Positions 58,579 to 64,000 of a stretch of 64,000 nucleotides of DNA are shown in pieces. Where the stretch lies: assembly GCF_947501225.1 (NCBI RefSeq), contig NZ_CANMUW010000001.1, forward strand, positions 62,001-126,000, in the 5' to 3' direction. Every line of letters starts with the position of its first letter. Position 1 is the first letter of the stretch. A program made the translations under genes and the position numbers. Under the pieces are notes generated by a model. The model did not search any database. It was not told the DNA's origin and was given only the letters and a program-made list of their open reading frames with translations. Source of the DNA: an uncultured Shewanella sp. (GTDB taxonomy: Bacteria; Pseudomonadota; Gammaproteobacteria; Enterobacterales; Shewanellaceae).

Positions 58579-58926
58579 ATGTACGAAGTTTTGATGGTTG
58601 TTTACTTGTTGGTTGCGATTGGTCTTGTAGGACTTATCCTTATCCAGCAGGGTAAAGGTGCTGACATGGGAGCCTCTTTCGGCGCCGGTGCTTCAGCAAC
58701 ACTGTTCGGTTCATCAGGTGCTGGTAACTTCCTGACCCGTTCAACGGCAATTTTAGCGATTGGTTTCTTTGCTCTTAGCCTTATTATCGGTAATCTGAGT
58801 GCAAACCATGCCAAGAGCGAAGATGCGTGGAAAGATCTTAGCTCAGATGCTGCTCAAGTTACTGAACAGGTAACAGAGCAGGTTAAGCAAGAGAGTGAAA
58901 AGTCTGAAGAGAAGATCCCAGACTAA
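58579..58926 (+). CDS. secG: Preprotein translocase subunit SecG
   Basis: 115 residues, two membrane helices (about 3-22 and 52-72) flanking IQQGKGADMGASFGAGASATLFGSSGAGNFLTRSTA, the SecG signature. The C-terminal tail is charged and Gln/Glu-rich. Part of the SecYEG channel. It begins one base after the tpiA stop, so the two are translationally linked. Confidence 0.95.
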   Translation: MYEVLMVVYLLVAIGLVGLILIQQGKGADMGASFGAGASATLFGSSGAGNFLTRSTAILAIGFFALSLIIGNLSANHAKSEDAWKDLSSDAAQVTEQVTEQVKQESEKSEEKIPD

Positions 58927-59034
58927 ACCGGTTCGAAAGAGTTGGTCGGGGCTAGTAAGTTAGCTCCTTTTATCAAGGTCATGATATCCTCAATATCAAA
59001 GTAAAGACCTGATAATAAAGTGTAACAATCACAT

Positions 59035-59120
59035 GCGGATGTGGTGGAATTGGTAGACACGCCATCTTGAGGGGGTGGTGAGCTATGCTCGTGGGGGTTC
59101 AAGTCCCCCCATCCGCACCA
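59035..59120 (+). tRNA. leuU: tRNA-Leu (GAG)
   Basis: 86 bases. Acceptor arms GCGGATG / CATCCGC with encoded ACCA, a class II long variable arm, the T-arm GGGGGTTCAAGTCCCCC, and anticodon GAG in the loop ATCTTGAGGGG. It sits downstream of secG, like E. coli leuU. Confidence 0.95.
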
Positions 59121-59224
59121 AATTTTTTGGTTTCTCACCGAGAGATCAAAAATAATGAAGCAGAGTTCAGTTTTGCTTTATTATTGCAAGTGGAGATGTT
59201 TCTCAATATACTTGCAGCAGTTGA

Positions 59225-59301
<77 letters not shown>

Positions 59302-59359
59302 GCTTCTCAGTAACAGGCTATAATAGTCTCTTATTGTTTACAGGTTCTAAACTCAACGA

Positions 59360-59445
59360 CCTCGTTATTACGGGGTTTTTTGTTATCTGGAACTTAAAGA
59401 ATGTTGTTATTACGACATTGTACTGGGGCTATATAGCCCTTTTTT
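59360..59445 (+). terminator. Two tandem terminator-like hairpins in the rimP leader
   Basis: First: CCTCGttattaCGGGG followed by T6 (about 59369-59391). Second: the perfect GGGCTATATAGCCC palindrome (59426-59439) followed by T6, ending 19 bases before the rimP TTG. They can end the tRNA transcript or attenuate the rimP-nusA-infB operon. Confidence 0.75.
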
Positions 59446-59463
59446 GTTTTTCGGGGGGTTACC

Positions 59464-59919
59464 TTGGCAACTATAGAAAATAGACTGGAAGAGATGCTTA
59501 AATCTCCAGTCGAAGCACTTGGCCACACACTTTGGGGATTAGAGTACGTTCAAGCGGGCAAACACTCGGTCCTGAGAGTCTATATCGATAATGAGAAAGG
59601 CATCTTCATCGAAGATTGTGCCGAAACCAGCCGTCAGGTCAGTGCTGTGCTCGATGTTGAGGATCCCATTTCAACCGAATACACATTAGAAGTTTCCTCT
59701 CCCGGTGTAGATCGGCCGCTATTTAATGCAGAGCAATATGCTGCATACATCGGTGAGACAGTAAAAATTCAATTGACTATGCCTGTTGCGGGTAGTCGTA
59801 ATTTAAAGGGGACCGTTACAGCTATTGAGGGGCAGATGCTCACTTTAACTGTCGATGGTAACGAACTGATTATTGCTTTGGATAATATCCGTAAAGGCAA
59901 CCTAATCGCTAAGTTTTGA
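59464..59919 (+). CDS. rimP: Ribosome maturation factor RimP
   Basis: 151 residues from a TTG ([28 protein letters not shown]), preceded by a GGGGG purine stretch. [21 protein letters not shown] and [12 protein letters not shown] are RimP signatures. It assists 30S subunit maturation. First gene of the conserved rimP-nusA-infB operon, under the leader hairpins described above. Confidence 0.95.
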   Translation: MATIENRLEEMLKSPVEALGHTLWGLEYVQAGKHSVLRVYIDNEKGIFIEDCAETSRQVSAVLDVEDPISTEYTLEVSSPGVDRPLFNAEQYAAYIGETVKIQLTMPVAGSRNLKGTVTAIEGQMLTLTVDGNELIIALDNIRKGNLIAKF

Positions 59920-59947
59920 TGGATTCAAAAATCAACGAGGCAAGAGG

Positions 59948-61447
59948 ATGAATAAAGAGATTCTGCTAGTCGCTGAGGCGGTTTCAAATGAGAAGGGTGT
60001 TCCTCGCGAGAAGATTTTCGAAGCGCTGGAAATAGCCTTAGCTACAGCAACTAAGAAAAAATATGAAGGTGACATTGAGGTTCGTGTCGATATCGATCGT
60101 AAGACCGGTGCATATGATACCTATCGTCGTTGGATGGTTGTTGAAGACACAGGTGAACCTTTGGAGAACCCTTTTAGTGAAATTACACTAGAAGCCGCTC
60201 GATTTGAGAACCCAGATATCCAGCTTGGCGAGTATATCGAAGACGATATCGAATCAGTAGTATTTGACCGTATTACGACTCAAACCGCTAAGCAAGTTAT
60301 CGTACAGAAGGTACGTGAAGCCGAACGCGCTCAGGTTGTCGATCAGTTTAAAGACAAAGAGGGTGAGTTAATCACAGGTGTCGTTAAGAAGAGTAACCGT
60401 GAGAGTGTTGTGGTCGACCTTGGTAACAATGCAGATGCTGTATTGTTTAAAGAAGATCTTATCTCACGTGAAACCTTCCGTCCCGGTGACCGTGTCCGTG
60501 CATTACTCTATGCAGTTCGCCCGGAAGCGCGTGGTGCTCAGCTGTTTTTGACACGCACCAAGCCAGATATGCTTATCGAGCTTTTCCGAGTCGAAGTACC
60601 TGAGATTCAGGATGAGATGATTGAGATCATGGGTGCCGCTCGTGACCCAGGCTCTCGTGCAAAGATTGCGGTGAAGTCAAACGATCGTCGTATCGATCCT
60701 ATCGGTGCTTGTGTTGGTATGCGTGGTGCTCGAGTTCAGGCTGTTTCAAATGAACTCAATGGTGAGCGTGTTGATATCGTACTTTGGGACGATAACCCGG
60801 CTCAGTATGTGATCAATGCAATGGCTCCTGCCGATGTGGCATCTATCATCGTAGATGAAGATAACCACTCGATGGATATTGCCGTTGAAGCCGATAGCCT
60901 GGCACAGGCGATTGGCCGTAATGGTCAAAATGTTCGTTTAGCGACTCAACTTTCAGGTTGGGAGTTGAATGTAATGACTGTTGCCGACATGCAGGCTAAG
61001 CATCAAGCCGAAAGCGCTAAGATAGTGAATCTTTTTGTCTCTTCTTTAGAAGTTGATGAAGATTTTGCACAAGTGCTTGCCGACGAAGGTTTCACTTCAT
61101 TAGAGGAAGTGGCCTATGTACCGGTATCAGAGCTGATGGAAATTGATGGTTTCACAGAAGAGATCGTTGAGACATTAAGAGAGCGTGCAAAAGCCGCGAT
61201 CTCTACACGCGCATTGGCTTCAGAAGAAGCACTCGATGGTGCGGAGCCAAGTGAAGAGTTACTTGCGCTTGAAGGTTTAGAAAGACATCTTGCCTTTGTT
61301 TTGGCTAGCAAAGGTGTCACTACCTTAGAAGAATTAGCTGAGCAAGGCATTGATGACTTGATCGATATTGAAGAATTGACAGAAGAAAAGGCTGGTGAGC
61401 TCATCATGGCAGCCCGTAATATCTGTTGGTTTGGCGACGAAGAATAA
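59948..61447 (+). CDS. nusA: Transcription termination/antitermination factor NusA
   Basis: 499 residues. N-terminal polymerase-binding domain ([27 protein letters not shown]), S1 domain (about 135-200, [23 protein letters not shown]), KH domains ([53 protein letters not shown]), and two C-terminal acidic repeats. It promotes pausing and termination and autoregulates its own operon in E. coli. Confidence 0.97.
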   Translation: MNKEILLVAEAVSNEKGVPREKIFEALEIALATATKKKYEGDIEVRVDIDRKTGAYDTYRRWMVVEDTGEPLENPFSEITLEAARFENPDIQLGEYIEDDIESVVFDRITTQTAKQVIVQKVREAERAQVVDQFKDKEGELITGVVKKSNRESVVVDLGNNADAVLFKEDLISRETFRPGDRVRALLYAVRPEARGAQLFLTRTKPDMLIELFRVEVPEIQDEMIEIMGAARDPGSRAKIAVKSNDRRIDPIGACVGMRGARVQAVSNELNGERVDIVLWDDNPAQYVINAMAPADVASIIVDEDNHSMDIAVEADSLAQAIGRNGQNVRLATQLSGWELNVMTVADMQAKHQAESAKIVNLFVSSLEVDEDFAQVLADEGFTSLEEVAYVPVSELMEIDGFTEEIVETLRERAKAAISTRALASEEALDGAEPSEELLALEGLERHLAFVLASKGVTTLEELAEQGIDDLIDIEELTEEKAGELIMAARNICWFGDEE

Positions 61448-61473
61448 CTCGCTCAACAGAGGGGATTTAACAG

Positions 61474-64000
61474 ATGGCAGATACAACAGTAGAAAAACTG
61501 GCCAGTGAAGTAGGAAAAAGCGCAGACAGATTAGTTGAGCAGTTTTCCGAAGCCGGTATTAAGAAAACTAAAGCTGACACAGTTTCTGAATCAGAGAAGC
61601 AGCAGTTGCTGGACTTTTTAAAGAAACAACATGGCGGCGATACGGCTCCAACTAAAATGACACTTCAGCGCAAGTCAGTGTCTACGTTAAGTGTTGGTTC
61701 TGGTAGTGGTTCAAAAGATGTAAAAGTCGAAGTTCGTAAGAAGCGCACTTTCGTTAAGCGTGACCCTGCAGCAGAAGCAGAAGCAGAAGCTGCGGCAAAA
61801 GCCGAAGCCGAAGCGAAAGCAGCCGAAGAAGCGGCAGCAAAAGCGAAAGCCGAAGCAGAGGCTAAGGCGAAAGCAGAAGCTAAGGCTAAGGCTGAGGCTG
61901 AAGCAAAGGAGAAGGCTAAGGCAAGTGCTGCCGCTAAGGCTAAACCTGCAGCGCCTACCGCAGAAGAGAAAGCGGCTCAAGATGAGGCCGACAAGCTACA
62001 AGCTGCCAAAGATGCTGCTGCTAAAGCTAAAGCCGATGAAGAAGCTAAAGCAGCGACCGAAGAGGCTAGAAAGCTTGCAGAGCAAAATGCTGAGCGTTGG
62101 GCTGAAGAAGAGAAGCAGCGTAAAGAGTTGGAGAAGAGTAGCGATCACCATGTAACGACCTCTTCAGAGGCACGTGCTGCAGAAGATACTGCCGATGCCA
62201 ATGCTGAAAAGCGTGGACGTCGTCCTCGCAAGGCTACATCTGCTGCAAATGCTGACAGTGCTTCAGCTAACACAGGTAAAGGCAAGCGTCGCGGTGGTAA
62301 AGACAACCGTCGTGATAACCGTAATGCACGCGGTGGTCGTAATGCCCGTAACAACCGCAGTGTTGCGCCTGAGTCGATGGACCATGCGTTCACAAAACCT
62401 GTTGCAGCAGTTAAGACTGATGTAAGAATCGGTGAAACGGTTTCAGTTTCTGAGCTTGCATCTAAGATGTCGATCAAGGCTACTGAGATCATCAAGCAGA
62501 TGATGAAGATGGGCTCCATGGTTACCATTAACCAGGTGCTGGATCAGGAAACTGCTCAACTGGTTGCCGAAGAGATGGGTCACAAAGTTGTTCTGACTCG
62601 TGAAAACGAACTGGAGCACCAAGTGCTGTCAGATCGTGACGCTAACATTCAAGCCGAGTCTCGCGCTCCAGTTGTTACTATCATGGGTCACGTCGACCAT
62701 GGTAAGACTTCGTTGCTCGATTACATCCGTCGCGCTAAAGTCGCTTCAGGTGAAGCGGGTGGTATTACACAGCATATCGGTGCATACCATGTTGAAACTG
62801 ACAATGGCATGATCACCTTCCTTGATACTCCTGGTCACGCGGCGTTTACCGCTATGCGTGCCCGTGGTGCTCAGGCTACGGATATCGTTATCCTGGTTGT
62901 TGCTGCCGATGATGGCGTTATGCCACAAACGATTGAGGCTATCCAACACGCGAAAGCGGGTGGTGTTCCATTGATCGTTGCAGTCAACAAGATCGATAAG
63001 CCTGAAGCGGATCCTGACCGTGTTAAGACTGAGCTATCTCAGCATGGCGTTATGTCAGAAGAGTGGGGCGGCGACAACATGTTTGTTCATGTTTCTGCTA
63101 AGTCTGGTGAAGGTATCGATGAACTTCTTGAGGGTATTCTGCTAGAAGCGGAAGTACTGGAGCTTAAAGCTATCAAAGAAGGCATGGCAGCCGGTGTTGT
63201 TGTTGAGTCTAAGTTGGACAAGGGCCGTGGCCCGGTTGCAACTGTATTGGTTCAGGAAGGTACACTTAAGCAGGGCGATATCGTTCTTTGTGGTCTCGAG
63301 TACGGTAAAGTTCGTGCTATGCGTGATGAGAATGGCCGTGCCATCAAGTCAGCGGGTCCATCGATTCCTGTAGAAATTTTAGGTCTTTCGGGCGTTCCAT
63401 CGGCCGGTGATGAAGCTACAGTGGTTCGTGATGAGCGTAAAGCGCGTGAAGTAGCACTCTATCGTCAAGGTAAGTTCCGTGACGTTAAGCTTGCACGTCA
63501 GCAGAAGTCTAAGCTTGAGAACATGTTCGCTAACATGGTTGAAGGTGAAGTTCAGGAGCTAAACATCATCCTTAAGGCTGATGTTCAAGGTTCACTGGAA
63601 GCGATTGCAGATTCACTCAACAAGCTTTCAACCGATGAAGTTAAGGTTAATATCATCGCCCGCGGCGTTGGTGGTTTAACCGAAACTGATGCGACTTTGG
63701 CTGCAGCGTCTAACGCTATCATGATTGGTTTCAACATTCGTGCCGATGCACAGGCGCGTAAAGTGATCGAAGCCGAAAGTGTAGACCTACGCTACTACAG
63801 CGTTATCTATAACTTGATCGATGAAGTCAGAAATGCGATGAGCGGTCTGCTTGCTCCAGAGTTTAAGCAAGTTATTATCGGTCTTGCTGAAGTTCGTGAT
63901 GTGTTTAAGTCTCCTAAGATCGGTGCTATCGCTGGTTGTATGGTTACTGAAGGTACCATCAAGCGCAGCGCACCTATCCGCGTACTTCGTGATAATGTTG
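61474..64000 (+). CDS. infB: Translation initiation factor IF-2 (runs off right edge)
   Basis: The first 842 codons from the ATG at 61474 ([24 protein letters not shown], the IF2 N-terminal domain); the end lies outside the window. A long Ala/Lys/Glu-rich stretch (about residues 95-210), a basic Arg/Gly segment (about 245-295), a second IF2-N domain, then the GTPase with G1 [29 protein letters not shown] and domain II. It recruits initiator tRNA and joins subunits. It follows nusA after 26 bases. Confidence 0.97.
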   Translation, partial: MADTTVEKLASEVGKSADRLVEQFSEAGIKKTKADTVSESEKQQLLDFLKKQHGGDTAPTKMTLQRKSVSTLSVGSGSGSKDVKVEVRKKRTFVKRDPAAEAEAEAAAKAEAEAKAAEEAAAKAKAEAEAKAKAEAKAKAEAEAKEKAKASAAAKAKPAAPTAEEKAAQDEADKLQAAKDAAAKAKADEEAKAATEEARKLAEQNAERWAEEEKQRKELEKSSDHHVTTSSEARAAEDTADANAEKRGRRPRKATSAANADSASANTGKGKRRGGKDNRRDNRNARGGRNARNNRSVAPESMDHAFTKPVAAVKTDVRIGETVSVSELASKMSIKATEIIKQMMKMGSMVTINQVLDQETAQLVAEEMGHKVVLTRENELEHQVLSDRDANIQAESRAPVVTIMGHVDHGKTSLLDYIRRAKVASGEAGGITQHIGAYHVETDNGMITFLDTPGHAAFTAMRARGAQATDIVILVVAADDGVMPQTIEAIQHAKAGGVPLIVAVNKIDKPEADPDRVKTELSQHGVMSEEWGGDNMFVHVSAKSGEGIDELLEGILLEAEVLELKAIKEGMAAGVVVESKLDKGRGPVATVLVQEGTLKQGDIVLCGLEYGKVRAMRDENGRAIKSAGPSIPVEILGLSGVPSAGDEATVVRDERKAREVALYRQGKFRDVKLARQQKSKLENMFANMVEGEVQELNIILKADVQGSLEAIADSLNKLSTDEVKVNIIARGVGGLTETDATLAAASNAIMIGFNIRADAQARKVIEAESVDLRYYSVIYNLIDEVRNAMSGLLAPEFKQVIIGLAEVRDVFKSPKIGAIAGCMVTEGTIKRSAPIRVLRDNV

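Noticed and set aside
61711..61980. Cys/Phe-rich minus-strand frame opposite infB
   Set aside because: It is the antisense shadow of the Ala/Lys/Glu-rich IF-2 segment.

Overview
The window is a chromosomal segment of a marine gammaproteobacterium, almost certainly a Shewanella. The evidence is the protein-level similarity of nearly every gene, a complete nqrABCDEF-apbE-nqrM locus, the dnaK-dnaJ / dapB-carA-carB order, and the enterobacterial-type order greA, yhbY, rlmE, ftsH, folP, glmM, tpiA, secG, tRNA-Leu(GAG), tRNA-fMet, rimP, nusA, infB. I see no prophage, insertion sequence, CRISPR array or rRNA. Both edges cut a gene: an N-formylglutamate-amidohydrolase-like protein on the left and infB on the right.

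Layout. 1-5.3 kb: partial amidohydrolase-like gene and maoP, divergent from hdfR; an NSS-family amino-acid/Na+ symporter with a 35-residue MetS-type subunit; panE and a VanZ-like gene. 5.4-15.4 kb: yajQ; the leftward cluster yajG, periplasmic cyclophilin, hypothetical gene, ampG; a DUF2804 gene; a small outer-membrane barrel; rlmG, alkB, a GcvR-like ACT protein, bolA, luxS. 15.9-23.3 kb: the Na+-translocating NADH:quinone oxidoreductase operon with its flavin transferase (ApbE) and assembly factor (NqrM). 23.4-28.5 kb: a small coiled-coil ORF, SOS-regulated dinB, and pepD divergent from an M17 peptidase.

28.69-30.58 kb holds the most unusual part: three tandem, separately promoted and separately terminated units. 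Each has a palindromic operator laid over the -35 region, a second related palindrome about 50 bp upstream, an 82-83 nt highly conserved 5' RNA block, a 32-residue aromatic-rich micropeptide gene with a good ribosome-binding site, a partly conserved structured 3' region and an intrinsic terminator. The operator matches the HexR box as I remember it (TGTAATTAAATTACA). This suggests that a sugar-phosphate-sensing regulator controls a family of dual-function RNA/peptide genes. I recognise neither the peptide nor the RNA.

30.8-46.2 kb: purine permease, proB-proA, a DUF3303-like gene, a secreted S9 peptidase, an exported repeat-rich protein, a DMT exporter, the heat-shock pair dnaK-dnaJ with a clear sigma-32 promoter, an M48 lipoprotein protease, fklB and dapB. 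46.2-51 kb: intergenic palindromic and 51-bp tandem repeats, then carA-carB. 51-64 kb: the translation, protein-quality and envelope-precursor cluster named above.

Most intergenic gaps carry clear intrinsic terminators. Starts were chosen from Shine-Dalgarno spacing and family N-termini, and several are shorter than the longest open frame.
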